Source: Erythroxylum novogranatense (Eukaryota > Streptophyta > Magnoliopsida > Malpighiales > Erythroxylaceae). Taken from it: DNA of 64,000 nt. Below the pieces are notes generated by a model. It had not been told where the DNA came from. It was given only the letters and a program-made list of their open reading frames with translations, and did not search any database. A program made the translations under genes and the position numbers. Location of the stretch: NCBI GenBank assembly GCA_029891385.1, contig CM057224.1:7006001-7070000 (forward strand). The letters are read 5' to 3'. This document shows, one piece after another, positions 48,191 to 59,800 of this stretch. How positions within the stretch are numbered: position 1 is the stretch's first letter; every line of letters begins with the position of its first letter.

Positions 48191-49227
48191 CATTATATTC
48201 TAATTTTGTGCCTTAAATTACAATTTTTTCTGGTCAACTTTCAAGGTAAACATGTTTCATTGTGTTATAAATTTATGCCCTTAATTTATAATTTGCAACT
48301 TCATATAATCAAACCAAATTGCAAACTAAACATCCATGAACCAAAACAACACAAATGACATTTATTCCAAATTCAAAATTTCAGATCACATTTTCAGCTC
48401 TAAGTCAGACCAAATAATTTCATACACAATGCATCATCCAACCAACACCGTGCATCATCCATGATCCAACCAAAAATTGAAAACCTAGATCACGCAAGAA
48501 GCCAACAACACAAAAAATACCATCCAAGTCTCCAACACCTATCCAACAAAATCCATCAGAAATTCACAATCCAACTATCCAAGTATCCAACACAACAATA
48601 AACTTAATTAAACATGAAATTTTTTAAATCAGAAACAAAATTCATAAAACCAACATCGAGTCTTGGCAGGTCTTCGGGTTTTGTCACAGGTCAGAGTGTC
48701 GATCCGTCTCTGATGGCTTCAGTTTTATCTCCGGTGGCTTCCCTTCGGTGTCGCGGTGCTGTGGTGTGGGCGGCGAGGAGCGAAGAAGGTGGTGGCGTCG
48801 GGTCTGTGTGGAGGAATGACGCACCGAAGGGAGAACGACCAAGGGAAGAAGAGCGAATGAGGCAAGCGTCGACGAGGAGGCGAGCAACGGTGGGAAGAGC
48901 AGAGGCAGGCGGCCGGGGCGAGGACCAAGTTCGCGGCACAGAGATGAGAGAAGAAGGAGAGGAGGAAAATTTTAGATGAGAGAAGACCGAAAGAGTTGGG
49001 GGGATGGGAGGAGGTTAGGAAATTTTTAGGTTAAAATTTTCCATAATTACATTTAGGTCCCTAGGGTTTTTTAATTTCACGATACCACCAAGACGGTTCG
49101 ACATCGCTTGCATTCGCCAAGATCGATCGATATTTTTGATCGTCACCGATGGTGCTGTTAAGTTCAGTTTCGGCCGATCTGATGCGTTCGGCCAAGACCG
49201 CCGAACGGAATGGTACTCATATCTTTG
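48191..49227. other. Right end of hAT-1, non-coding with a GC-rich block
   Basis: After AT-rich sequence, 48660-48980 is GC-rich and open on both strands, but its frames match nothing I know. The block is shared in kind with hAT-2 (35750-36050), so it belongs to the transposon end, perhaps its promoter region. Confidence 0.5.
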
Positions 49228-50004
49228 CATCATAAACCCATCTCTATCTCTTGCCTTTAAAGAAAAATGTTTTATCTTCTTGTGCAGCATTCCTTTTTTT
49301 TAAAGAAAGTTCTATCCTCTCTTAAAAGATGCTATGGGTTCTATCAAAAAACAAAACAGAGAAAAACAACAACCCCTTCCCACCTATTCGTGCCGCTGTT
49401 GGGCACTCACTCCCCTCCCCCTCACCTATCTACGCTATTGCTGGGAGTCGAGAACAAAGGCGGATCGATGCCCAGCCACCAACCTCGACGTGAAAAGGTA
49501 CGACTCCACACAAGAGTCATCACAGGCTTTCCCATTTCATACCATCATCGCATAGATCGGTCGAAAAAGAGGCAAACGATGTTCACCACGCCGTCAACAT
49601 CACTCAAAAGGTGATACATGACTCACACGCGCAGCCATGAGTGACTATTTTCGTGGTGATTTCTGCAGATCGAACAAAGAGATGACTAACGATGTCATCC
49701 ACGTGGCCAACACTCCTCACAATCTGTGGAGAGGTGCTTTAGATAGAGTGATGTAGGTTTGAACAGGTTTTTTAATGTAATTAATTTGACTACATAAACT
49801 AATCATACGATTATATCAAAAAAACGATTGTGTGGTTTTTATAGTTTAAACATTGAGCATGTTTGTATAAAAGGATTAACGAATCATATGCTTAATAACA
49901 TAAATGTAATTCAATTAAAAACTAATTGTTAATAGAATAATAACAAACTGATTGTTAGTCAAAAACGAGGCAGAAGCTAAAACATACCCTTACTCTGATG
50001 CCAC
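49228..50004 (-). other. Copia-4 leader between PBS and hAT-1
   Basis: This sequence lies between the right flank of hAT-1 and the PBS of Copia-4. I saw no gene. The position of the PBS at 49993-50003 argues that it is the untranslated leader. Confidence 0.5.
49993..50003 (-). other. Copia-4 primer binding site
   Basis: In reverse complement it is TGGCATCAGAG, one base different from the initiator tRNA-Met type PBS, and it lies one base from the LTR end. Confidence 0.75.
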
Positions 50005-50379
50005 TGTTGGATTAAATCAGGTTAGATCACTAACCTTGATGCGGAAGCGAATTAATCTTTATGTCATTTTTTGCCCATGTGATTCTAGTCACAGTCACAA
50101 ACACAGTCTCCTCAGTGGCTACTTGAGTCACCATAAGGATCACGCCTCAAATCTTGATCACTCAGATGATCAATATGTGATAAGACCAGTAGATTGAGAG
50201 ACTTTAAGGCTTTTCCTTTTTAGAAAACCATCGCATTCTGCAGTCTCATTTAATCCATTTAAATAAGATTTTCTTATACAGTTATTTTATCAACTACTCT
50301 CAAACAAATAGGAGAGTATCTAGGCACTCAATAAACCATTCCTTAAGTGGTTGTTGTGGTCGTTACAAAAAATTCAACA
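50005..50379 (-). repeat. Copia-4 5' LTR, 375 bp
   Basis: On the plus strand it reads from TGTTGGATTAAATCAGG to AAAAATTCAACA. The Copia-1 RT frame resumes directly after it with ITAPLPHNLKLQ. The partner LTR was not found in the window. Confidence 0.75.
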
Positions 50380-50975
50380 CACAATATATATCGATTACTG
50401 CTCCACTGCCTCACAACTTAAAGTTGCAGCCGCAGATGGAGAATACTTTGTCTGATCCTAGCATCTACAAGCAATTGATTGGAAAGTTAAATTTCGTTCT
50501 TCACACTCGTCCTGACTTAGCCTTCTCGGTACAATATCTTATTCAATTCAACCAGCAACCTGTGCAAGCTCATTTATAAGCTGCTATCCATGTACTACGA
50601 TATTTATCTGGAACTTCCACTCAAGGTTTGCTGTTCAATGATACTAATAATTTTGATTTGGTTGCATATTGTAAATCTGATTGGGCCGCATGTCCAATTA
50701 CTCGACGATCTGTGAGTGGTTATGTTATCACTTTAGGAGAATCACCAATATGTTGGAAATCCAAGAAACAAGGGACGATTTCCTTATCATTAGCTGAAGC
50801 TGAATACAGATCCTTTTGAAGGGTCACCGCCGAATTGTCATGGCTTATGTCGTCATCAATATTTCCCATGTTCCTTCCTCTCAGCAACTTGCTGACGTTT
50901 TTACCGAATCTTTATCTGGTCCTATGCCTCTTCGAGCGGTTTCCAAGCTTGGATTGTTGCCTCCACCTCCAGCTT
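50380..50975 (+). pseudogene. Copia-1 RT end and RNase H
   Basis: The plus-strand frame reads ITAPLPHNLKLQPQMEN, SIYKQLIGKLNFVLHTRPDL, then RNase H blocks YCKSDWAACPITRRSVSGY, CWKSKKQGTISLS and LAEAEYRSF (50628-50819). After a frame change and a deletion it ends SQQLADVFTESLSGPMPLRA and KLGLLPPPPA before a stop, the usual Copia polyprotein end. The middle of RNase H (the DNxSA block) is missing. Confidence 0.82.
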
Positions 50976-50983
50976 GAAGGGGG
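50976..50983 (+). other. Copia-1 polypurine tract
   Basis: GAAGGGGG directly precedes the TG of the 3' LTR. Confidence 0.8.
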
Positions 50984-51264
50984 TGTTCTGGATTATTAAC
51001 GCATCAATACAGCAGAACAGTTCTGAACGTATAGCAGAGAGGAATATTTCTAGATGTTCTGTCAGAGTTTGTTACAAAGGATATTCGTTGATTGAATGCT
51101 AGCTATATTATATAAGAATTTGTTATAAGTTTGTTGGGATATTCCCTGAATGCTAGCTGTGTAATGGTTACATAAACTACCTTGTATTCATTATTCACAT
51201 ATAAAGAAAAACAAGAAGAGAATGATCTCTATATTTTTCATAGCTTCACTCTTTACACTTAACA
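50984..51264 (+). repeat. Copia-1 3' LTR, 281 bp
   Basis: It starts TGTTCTGGATTATTAACG and ends CACTTAACA, and is followed by GATAC, the same five bases that precede the 5' LTR. Compared with the 5' LTR it has an extra stretch between two GAATGCTAGCT copies. Confidence 0.88.
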
Positions 51265-51345
51265 GATACAGAGAGAAGCATAAATGCAGAAGATGGTAGA
51301 ATAAGAGACAAGACAATCTGCAAAAATGGTCTAGGTCCTGAAGAC

Positions 51346-51590
51346 TGATAGATGTAAAAAAACAACTATATGTATAACCAAGAACTCACCGTGAATTTCT
51401 TGGGTCTCTCAGATTTTATTCACCAAAATCTTATTCCGTTACAACAATACGTCGTTATTTATACAAGAAGCAACAATGAATGAAAACAACGAATTAACCG
51501 CTAATCTGTTATTTACACTTTACAACTGCGTTTTCCCGCCACAGTAACTGGTGACTATCATTTTCCCGCCATATTAACTGGTTACTATCA
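51346..51590 (-). repeat. Reina-like element 3' LTR, 245 bp
   Basis: It matches 56051-56253 but has 42 bases more, lying between two similar copies of a TTTTCCCGCCA-containing unit. Confidence 0.9.
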
Positions 51591-51601
51591 ATACTCCCAG
51601 C

Positions 51602-54420
51602 TTAAGATTCCTTGTCCTCAAGGAAAGAAGGAAACCGTGTGCGTAATTCATCAACGAACTCCCACAAAGCATCGGCAGGAGAGAACCCTTCCCAATGGAT
51701 CAACCACTACGTAGCAGCTGCATTTCTGCGTTTGACAGTCCGACAATCCAACACCGCTAGTGGCGTAGCATCCTGGATATGAGAAATAGAGGGAGGATCT
51801 GGAACGGGACCTGTAGGAGGAAAACCCGGCTTCAACTGAGAAACATGAAAAATATTGTGTAGTTGAGCAGTAGGGGGCAAATTCAACTTATAGGCAACAG
51901 CACCCACGCGATCCAACACCTGATATGGCCCATAAAACTTAGGTTCAAACTTCTGATGTCGTGGTCGAAGAGAAGTCTGGCGATACAAATGAAGTTTTAA
52001 AAACACCCAATCACCAATTGCAAAAGTGCGATCAGTGCGATGTTTGTCGACCTGAGATTTCATACGCTGAGTTGTACGTTGCAAGTGATGCTGAAGCAGA
52101 GCAATGGTAGACTCCCTGTCTCGTAAGTAAATGTCAACAGCAGCAACATTGGAGTCGCGGGGAAAATAAGTACTGTGGATGGGCAGGGGGAACCCAAAGA
52201 GAGCTTCAAAAGGGGACATGTGAATAGAGGAATGGAACGTCGAATTATACCAATATTGAGCCAAGGAAAGCCACAGAACCCATGAATGGGGTAAGTCACC
52301 AGTGACACACCGAAGATAACACTAAAGACATCTGTTCATGACCTCAGACTGACCATCCGTTTGCGGATGATAAGCAGTGGAATACTGCAACTGCACCCCT
52401 TGAAGTTGAAAAAATTCTCTCCCAAAACTGCTGAGAAAGATGGAACCACGATCACTGGTAATGTTTTGAGGCATACCATGCAATTTGTACACATGATCAA
52501 GGAAGGCAGTAGTCACTTATTTAGCAGTCAATGGGTAGGACAAGGCAATGAAATGAGCAAATTTCGACAACCTGTCAACGACAACGAAATAAATAGTTTT
52601 GCCTCTGGAGCTTGGAAGTGCCTCAATAAAATCCATGGTCAAATCAGTGAACAATGAAACAAGTGGGGGCAATGGCTATAACAATCCAGCAGGAGCTAGT
52701 AACTCAGGCTTATACCGTTGACAGATGGAGCAAAGCCTGATAAATTCCCTGACATCTTTTAACATTTTCGGCCAATACACTAAAGTAGCTAAACGTTTAT
52801 ACGTAGCCATAGCTCCCGAATGACCCCCAAGTGCTGAGGCACGAAACACTTCAAGGAGCTTATTTCGCAGAAGCACATTTTGCCCAACAACCAATCGACC
52901 AGCTCTACGCAGTTGGGAATTCAAATAAGAAAACTTAGGATGACAATGAGGATTTTACACCTTCTCCAGAAAAATAGATGACAAGTGCAAATCAGAGTGC
53001 TAAGTCTTCTGAATCTGTGTAAATAAATCAGTGGGAAGAATAAAGGAGGTCAAGGCAAGTAGGGATACCTCAGGTTGTCTGGACAAAGCATCCGCAACCT
53101 TATTGTCAACGCCCTTCTTGTACCGAATTTCATAGTCAAACTGCATCAATTTAGCCATCCAAGCCTGCTGGGTAGGAGTACTAAGTCTTTGCTCCAGCAG
53201 GTAACGTAAGCTCTGATGGTCAGTAAAAATGATGAACTTCCGAGCCTGCAGATAATGATGCCATTTCTTGACAGCGAAAAGAATGGCAAAAAGTTCTCTT
53301 TTATAAGCGGATAATAATTGATGCCAAGGAGACAAACACTTGCTGATGAAAGCGATTGGATGCCCACTCTGCATCAAGACAGCGCCAATACCAGCACCAG
53401 AGGCATCGGTTTCAATGACAAAATCTTTGGTGAAGTCAGGTTACGCAAGAACCGGAGCAGTCACCATTGCTTCCTTCAATTTATCAAACGCAACCTGGTG
53501 GTGATTTCTCCATAAAAAAAACAGATTCTTTCAATAAATCCACCAATGGTCGTGCAATGGCCCCATAACTGTGAACAAAACGTCTATAATATCCTGTGAG
53601 GCTAAGGAAACTTTGCAATTGTTTTGGAGTCTTGATGCGAAGCCTTCGCCGGATCTGCAGAATCTTATCGTTTTATTGCCACGCCATCCTTGGAGATAAC
53701 ATGCCCAAGGTATTCCACCGATTGACATCCAAAAACACATTTAGAATGTTTAGCAAGTAAGTTGTTGGTCCTCATAGCCTGAAGCACCTGCTGCAAATGA
53801 ATCACGTGTTGTTCCCTAGAAGCACTGTAAACGAGTATATCATCGAAAAAAACTAAAACAAATCTCCGCAAGAAAGTTTTGAACACAGTATTCATCAGAT
53901 TTTGAAACGTGGCCGGGGCATTGGTTAAGCCAAATGGCATAACCAAGAATTCGTAGTGACCTTCATGGGTTTTAAAAGCGGTTTTAGGAATATCGGGTTC
54001 ATACATTCTTACTTGCCAATAACCGGATCTAAGGTCAATCTTAGAAAAGTAAGAAGCATGGCCCAACTCATCCAATAACTCCTCAATAACTGGAATAGGA
54101 TATTTATCCTTCACCATTTGGTTGTTTAATGCCCTATAATCAATACATAGCCTTCATGTAGCATCTTTCTTCCTTACCAAGATAATGGGACTTGCATAAG
54201 GACTGGTACTGGCTCGAATCACTCCAGCTTGCAACATGTCACCAATTAAAGCTTCAATAGCATCCTTCTACGTAACTGCATACTTATACGGCCTGATGTT
54301 AACTGGAGAACCTTCAATGGTATTCTATGATCATGTGCTCGCTTAGGTGGTTGGGAACTTGGCTCCTGAAAAATATCACTATATTGTCTCACTAACAACT
54401 CCAACTCAGGCCACCGACCC
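51602..54420 (-). pseudogene. Reina-like pol: RT, RNase H, integrase, chromodomain (broken)
   Basis: Minus-strand order: LLVRQYSDIFQEPSSQPP (linker to RT), then RT with [34 protein letters not shown] and the catalytic [10 protein letters not shown] (53665-54117). RNase H has FTDHQSLRYLLEQ and DALSRQPE (53000-53377). The integrase zinc domain GGHSGAMATYKRL with CSICQRYK (52676-52924) is followed by core pieces ending SDRGSIF and STAYHPQTDGQSEVMNR (52322-52516), then LPIHSTYF to LPPTAQLHNIFHVSQLKP (51707-52264). A TAG at 51707-51709 cuts the chromodomain, which reads on as WLIHWEGFSPADALWE. At least five shifts or stops are present. Confidence 0.88.
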
Positions 54421-56028
54421 CCACTCTCCAATTGGCAACAAGACAAGTCCTTCCCCCACGATGTCACCAATAGGCTGCAATCTAACATGCTTCTCATACA
54501 AAGTAAGACAATTCAACTCATTCCCCTTAAATTTCCAATCCTCCCCTTGCAATATTTTTTCTTCAGTACCCACCGTAAAGGTCATCTTCATAGTCCGAAA
54601 ATTCCATTGATCTCCCCAATACGATCGTACCATGGACCCCAATATAACTTCATAAGAGTCCAGATCAATAATATACATATCAGCAGTAAACCATGTACCT
54701 TGCATTTGCCATTTAAAATCCAAGCATTTACTATTACACTGTAAACTTTGACCATTCGCCACTTCTACAGAAACTGCTGCAGTCGGTGTGAGCATACATT
54801 TAAGCTTGGCTGCCATCGTAGCACTTAAAAAGTTGTGAGTGCTACCCGTATCCACCAGAATTCTTAACCTCTTATGATTGCACTCTCCCCTAATACACAT
54901 AGTCTGAGCTCCAGACAGAGCCCACATAGCATGCAGTGAAAGATGAACATCTGCGGAACCACTTTCAACTTCTGTCATAGAATCCTCCTCGAAATCATCA
55001 TCACAATCAGGAAATAAATGCATTACATACAAACGTTTCTTCTTGCAATTATGGTTCATAGTATACTTCTCCTCACACCAAAAACATAACCCCTTTGCCC
55101 TACGTTCATCCATCTCCTTATTAGTGATTCTAGAGGCTCTATTAGAATTATAAGGAATGTTCGCAGTAGATGGTCCCTTCGGAGTAATAACATAAGTGTT
55201 TGATGCTTGTAGCACCGGCGTTGAAACTGATATAGGCTTCGAGTGGGAAAAATTTGTGTTGGCAACATGTAAAGTCGGTTTGAAAATTGATGGCTTAGGT
55301 TTGTTTTGAATTGCAGCAACAGTCAATTCTTGGAGCGTAGAGAGAGCATATGCATCAGCCAAGGTCTTAGGCTTAAACATACGAACTGGCATTTGCAGTT
55401 CATCTACTAACCCAGACAAGAAAAAACTCAATGCTTGATCTTCCCTTATACCTGCCTTAGGATATAGCTCATCAAAAGCATCACGATAAACTTGGAGAGT
55501 TGATACCTGCTTGAGATTCCGTAGATCAGCAAGTGGATCCTCAAAAGCCTTATCACCAAATCGAGCAACCAAAGCAGACACATACTCCTTCCAATTATCA
55601 TAAGCAATGTTACCTTTGAGACTTACATAGCCTTGGTGCCATTGTAGCGCCCTCCCTTCAAGGTGCAAAGCTGCGATTTTCACTTTCTCTGCCGGTAAAA
55701 CATCTGCCACCTCAAAAAAATAATCAGCGCGTAGGAGCCAACCATCCAACCCATCACCGGCAAATTTAGGAAACTCTAAACGAGTAGATTTGCCCCAACT
55801 CTGTCGAATTCCACCCACATGTGATTCACGACTACCAGATTCCGTGTCTGCCATCGCCGTTACCCGTTCTTGATTCTGTAAGTTGATACCTCGAATCAAT
55901 TCCATGAGTTCAGCAAATTTCCCATCAGTATGTCTACGCATCGCCTCCTGCTTCTGATCAATCTCATTGATCATTGATTCAACTCGCTTCTCAAGATTAT
56001 GGGACCTTGTTTCTTTCGCCATGGCCAA
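54406..56028 (-). CDS. Reina-like gag-protease, open frame of 540 codons
   Basis: The frame is uninterrupted from the ATG at 56028. Residues 1-70 form a coiled-coil-like N-terminus. The gag domain follows with LEFPKFAGDGLDGWLLRADY, ALHLEGRALQWHQGY and RFGDKAFEDPLADL. A Cys/His region near residue 315 reads GLCFWCEEKYTMNHNC. The aspartic protease near residue 410 has LVDTGSTHNFLS, with the D-T-G active site intact, and YEVILGSM. The stop at 54406 comes from a frameshift before RT. It makes a retroelement structural protein, not a host function. Whether it is expressed cannot be told. Confidence 0.88.
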   Translation of the reverse strand: MAMAKETRSHNLEKRVESMINEIDQKQEAMRRHTDGKFAELMELIRGINLQNQERVTAMADTESGSRESHVGGIRQSWGKSTRLEFPKFAGDGLDGWLLRADYFFEVADVLPAEKVKIAALHLEGRALQWHQGYVSLKGNIAYDNWKEYVSALVARFGDKAFEDPLADLRNLKQVSTLQVYRDAFDELYPKAGIREDQALSFFLSGLVDELQMPVRMFKPKTLADAYALSTLQELTVAAIQNKPKPSIFKPTLHVANTNFSHSKPISVSTPVLQASNTYVITPKGPSTANIPYNSNRASRITNKEMDERRAKGLCFWCEEKYTMNHNCKKKRLYVMHLFPDCDDDFEEDSMTEVESGSADVHLSLHAMWALSGAQTMCIRGECNHKRLRILVDTGSTHNFLSATMAAKLKCMLTPTAAVSVEVANGQSLQCNSKCLDFKWQMQGTWFTADMYIIDLDSYEVILGSMVRSYWGDQWNFRTMKMTFTVGTEEKILQGEDWKFKGNELNCLTLYEKHVRLQPIGDIVGEGLVLLPIGEWGSVA

Positions 56029-56050
56029 GGACCGAAAGCTTTGATACCAA

Positions 56051-56253
56051 TGATAGACTTAAAAAAACAACTATATGTATAACCAAGAACTCACCGTGAA
56101 TTTCTTGGGTCTCTCAGATTTTATTCACCAAAATCTTATTCCGTTACAACAATACGTCGTTATTTATACAAGAAACAACAATGAATGAAAACAACGAATT
56201 AACCGATAATCTGTTGACTATCATTTTCCCGCCATATTAACCAGTTACTATCA
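56051..56253 (-). repeat. Reina-like element 5' LTR, 203 bp
   Basis: The LTR reads TGATAGACTT to TTACTATCA on the plus strand. The PBS complement (CTTTGATACCA, 56039-56049) lies next to it, and AAGAC follows on the outside. Confidence 0.9.
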
Positions 56254-56827
56254 AAGACCAAGGCACCATTCTCACACCAAGAAGGCTACAGTCAAATCCA
56301 GTCACCACACCAGTGATTCTGCTTCTGCTGGAGTTTGGTGCAGAAGTCACCGCAATTATGGCAAAGGATCACTGGAGACGAAGCCATTTCTTGTTTCTGA
56401 CAATAATCACCTGGGCTTCCGATGTTATGCCTGTATACATAAAGAGTTACAGTAGAAGCCAAACCAAGGACCTTTATTTCGTTACGGTAATGGTGCAAGC
56501 AACTACACTACGGTACCATATTACCTAAAAAGCGAAATATATAAAACCAAGAAATTGAACTCCGAACCGACCCTGAATCTGGGGTCTGAAACAACACTAA
56601 ATCTAAGAATTGGGCCAGTCCTAAGAATCAGGGCAGAACCAATCATAATCTTCGCTTTGGACCGGGCTTAAAACAACGGTTATAGTCCGGTTTTGGAACA
56701 TACCGGAAACTGAGAGCCGCCGCTTTTATCACCATCATCGCCACCACTCTCTCTCTTTTTTTGTTTAGAAGAATCGAAGGAGTCAACACTGAGGATAAGA
56801 CCAACTGAATCAAGCTCAAGCTCACCT
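56254..56827. other. Promoter region of the EMB2004-like gene
   Basis: This host DNA, together with 51265-51345, once joined directly to the hydrolase downstream flank. Its open frames are short and I see no gene. The stretch AAATATATAAAACC near 56535 could be a TATA box for the gene starting at 56828, but this is a weak call. Confidence 0.45.
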
Positions 56828-59800
56828 ATGGGCTTCACTTCCACGGTCGCACTCTACTCGCATCCTAGGGTTTGTGTTTTCTCACGTTACTTGCTTTCAT
56901 TTTCCTCTTTCTTTCTACAACTCCCGTTTCCTTCAATTCCCCAGGTTCCACCTTCGGTTCGCTTTCGAAAACTTCAATCGAAAGCTGTGGCCTCACCCTA
57001 TCATGCGCTTGGTGGACTGCTTTCACTTCCTGCGACTGTGTCCAGTGCTCGGGGGAGGACGAGTTTGGTAGTAAATGCTGCTGCTGAAGGAAATGCGCGG
57101 CGGTCGGGGAGTGGCCGGAGAGTGTACAGGCAATCTCAGGGGGAGAGTCCTTTTAGTAATGCTCCAGTCCAGAAGATTGCATCGTTCGTGGTTCCCGCCG
57201 GCGTTTTTTTTTCTGTTACTTTCGGTATGAGCAAAGTTTCAGGTTTTTGTCATAATATTGAAAGATTCAACTCAGCTTACTTTTCCCTTCTCTTAATTAT
57301 GGCACTAATTTGATGTCTTCAGTTGACAGTTTTGTGGAAGGTGGTGGAGAAGCTCCTTATGCCAAAGCCTCCAAGGACCAAATCAATAGAAAACAGGTCG
57401 CCTGCAAAAGGAATGAGTTTTTCCTTTGCTGCAGGTACAAATTTACTATCGGGTCTCACTGCAAAGGTTGATCGAGAATCCAAGCAGAAGCTCAATGAAT
57501 TTTCCAAAGAATTAAGATCATTCCAAAGTGTTGACATGTCAGGTACGTTGTCTATATTGGTTTATGCAACAGAAGAAAGGATAAAGGGAGAGAGAAGAAA
57601 GAGAGGGATGTACCAGGATTCCTGTTTTATTTTCTTTTCGTCTGGATTCCTGTTCTTTGGTGTAATTTTGACCTATAAAATATGTACCAGGATGCAACTT
57701 TGGAGATGAGGGATTATTTTTCCTTGCTGAGAGCTTGGCTTATAATCAGGTGGAGTTGAACTAATTATCAAAGCTAGCCTATTTACCATGTTTTCATTCT
57801 CTTTGTTTCCACTGTCTTTTATTGCTATATGTATGGCTATACTCTCGAGAAAAAGATTATTTGTATTAAATCGGAACTAGATTTTATGATACTCTCTTTT
57901 AGTTTACTGAATGTAGATTTGTATGTTTTCCAGACACTAGAGGAAGTGAGTTTTGCAGCTAATGGAATAACTGCTGAAGGAGTAAAAGCCTTTGATCGCG
58001 TTCTTCAATCGAACATAATGTTGAAGACGCTGAATATATCTGGAAACCCTATTGGAGATGAAGGAGCCAAGGTAAGGCAACAACTTTAGCATTGCCAACT
58101 AAGTAGACAAATACTTACTGTTAGCTTACATCATTTTTCAGTTAGAGATGAAAGGGACTTATATACATTCACATTTTTGTTCAAGGAATTTCCTTTTTCA
58201 GAATACTGGAAACTAAACTTTACGTGCTTACTTTTCATGAGTTTCAATTACTATCTATAACTTGACCAATGCTCATGAACAGCATGCATAACATCTGACA
58301 GCTGACGAGAATGATTTAAGTTTTTTGAATGTAGATGATAGAAGTATGTAGAGATGAGTGAATATGTTTGTTGTAGGCAATATCTGGCCTGTGACACTGC
58401 AACTGAACTAAGAATGAGCATAGTAAAATTTAAACACTGCCTGTTTTTGTCTTGGTCTATATTAGTCTTTGCTGTCCATATGAAATGCATGCCATGCTGA
58501 TATGATATTCTATTTCAGGTTTAAATTCTCGCTTCTTCTTTTATCAATCTTTAGTTTAATGCTGCATGTTTTACACACTATTGCAGTCTGGCTTATATAT
58601 TGTGTAACATTTTTTTATCAACAGAATCTATGTGATACGTTGGCCAATAATAATGGTATTGAGAAGCTGCAACTAAACAGTACTGGCTTGGGTGATGAGG
58701 TCAGCTAGTTTCAGTTGAAACTAGTATATGATAATGCCATATATTTGAGGCACATATTGGTGGCAAGTACCTTATTTGTGCCTTATTTAATGTGCAGGGT
58801 GCAAGGGCTATTGCAGATCTGTTGAAGAAGAATTCCACCTTGCATGTGATTGAACTTAATAATAACATGATTGACTATTCTGTAAGCTTTTGCGACTAAA
58901 TGTTTTCCAAGTTTGTTGCTTGATTAACCTGAATTAGCTAAAACAAAACCTTTGGTGCATTCATGCTGGAAATGGAAGTAGGGGTTCACAAGTCTTGCTG
59001 GATCACTTTTGGAGAATAACACTATAAGGAGTATATATCTGAAGTAAGTAGTACTTGGTAATTGCATCTTTCATTATACTTCCCACTTCTTCTTTTTGGA
59101 TGGAACAACATATCAATGCTTATAGTTGTATACAGAAACCACTGTCGTTATGGTGGATCTTGGTACCAGTTTTGGATATAGATGTATCCAATAGTGCATT
59201 TCTTTATCTTACTTTTAGAAAACTAACTGGCTCTCCTTTAATGTTTAGTGGAAATTATGGTGGTGCTTTGGGGGCTAATGCTTTGGGAAAAGGGCTTGAG
59301 GGACACAAGTCCTTACGGGTAAATAACACATTTACTCTCTATCATAGCACATTTACTCTCTGTATTTTATCCTGTATTTCCTCCAAGTTCCTTTTTTTTC
59401 CCGAGGATTTGCCATCCTTATCTACAGATTATTTGAGTAATTATTTTTATGTGATTTATTATCTGTTTTTGGACTATGAAATTGACAATTACACGGTGGT
59501 TCCAAACCCAGCCAACTTGTCAGGAACTTGTTCGTTGATCACATTCTCCACCTCATGATATCCGATCATACATATTGAATATATATCCATGCCCAATTTT
59601 AGTGATTGTTGATAGATCCTATGTTTCTATCCTTCATCCAGTTTGCAAATCTGACTTCTACATTCAGCAGTCCTTGTTTTTGATCTGTCACCTGTGGTGA
59701 TATAGATTTATGAGCTAATAAGCAAAAAAGGGATGGCCATCCGACATTTTGGAGTGCGCCTGAGAAAACCGGTTGCATGTGCAATATAACTGCCTGTTCT

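Larger units (their letters stand above)
44118..49227 (-). mobile_element. hAT-1: full-length but decayed hAT transposon, 5.1 kb
   Basis: The ends are inverted: CAAAGTTATGAATA on the left and, in reverse, CAAAGATATGAGTA on the right. The left flank is CATAAACC; the right flank is CATCATAAACC, which fits an 8-bp duplication with a 3-bp slip. Inside is a transposase pseudogene with a BED finger and hATC domain (44707-47133), a minisatellite (47340-48190) and a GC-rich block near the right end (48660-48980). It sits in the leader of Copia-4. Confidence 0.72.
51346..56253 (-). mobile_element. Full-length Reina-like chromovirus (Ty3/Gypsy), 4.9 kb, TSD AAGAC
   Basis: Two short LTRs (51346-51590 and 56051-56253, ends TGATAGA to CTATCA) enclose gag, protease, RT, RNase H, integrase and a chromodomain in that order on the minus strand. 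AAGAC flanks both sides (51341-51345, 56254-56258). The 5' LTR is next to a PBS matching initiator tRNA-Met (TTGGTATCAAAG). Small size, short LTRs and a chromodomain fit the Reina clade. LTR differences are few apart from a 42-bp indel, so it is fairly young. Pol is damaged by shifts and stops. Confidence 0.9.

Noticed and set aside
48614..48979. A 121-codon plus-strand frame.
   Set aside because: It lies in the GC-rich end block of hAT-1, is matched by antisense frames and has no recognisable domain.
56292..56498. A 68-codon minus-strand frame with a CHNCGDFC motif upstream of the EMB2004-like gene.
   Set aside because: The two Cys pairs suggest a zinc ribbon only superficially; the frame is short and no neighbouring exon was found.
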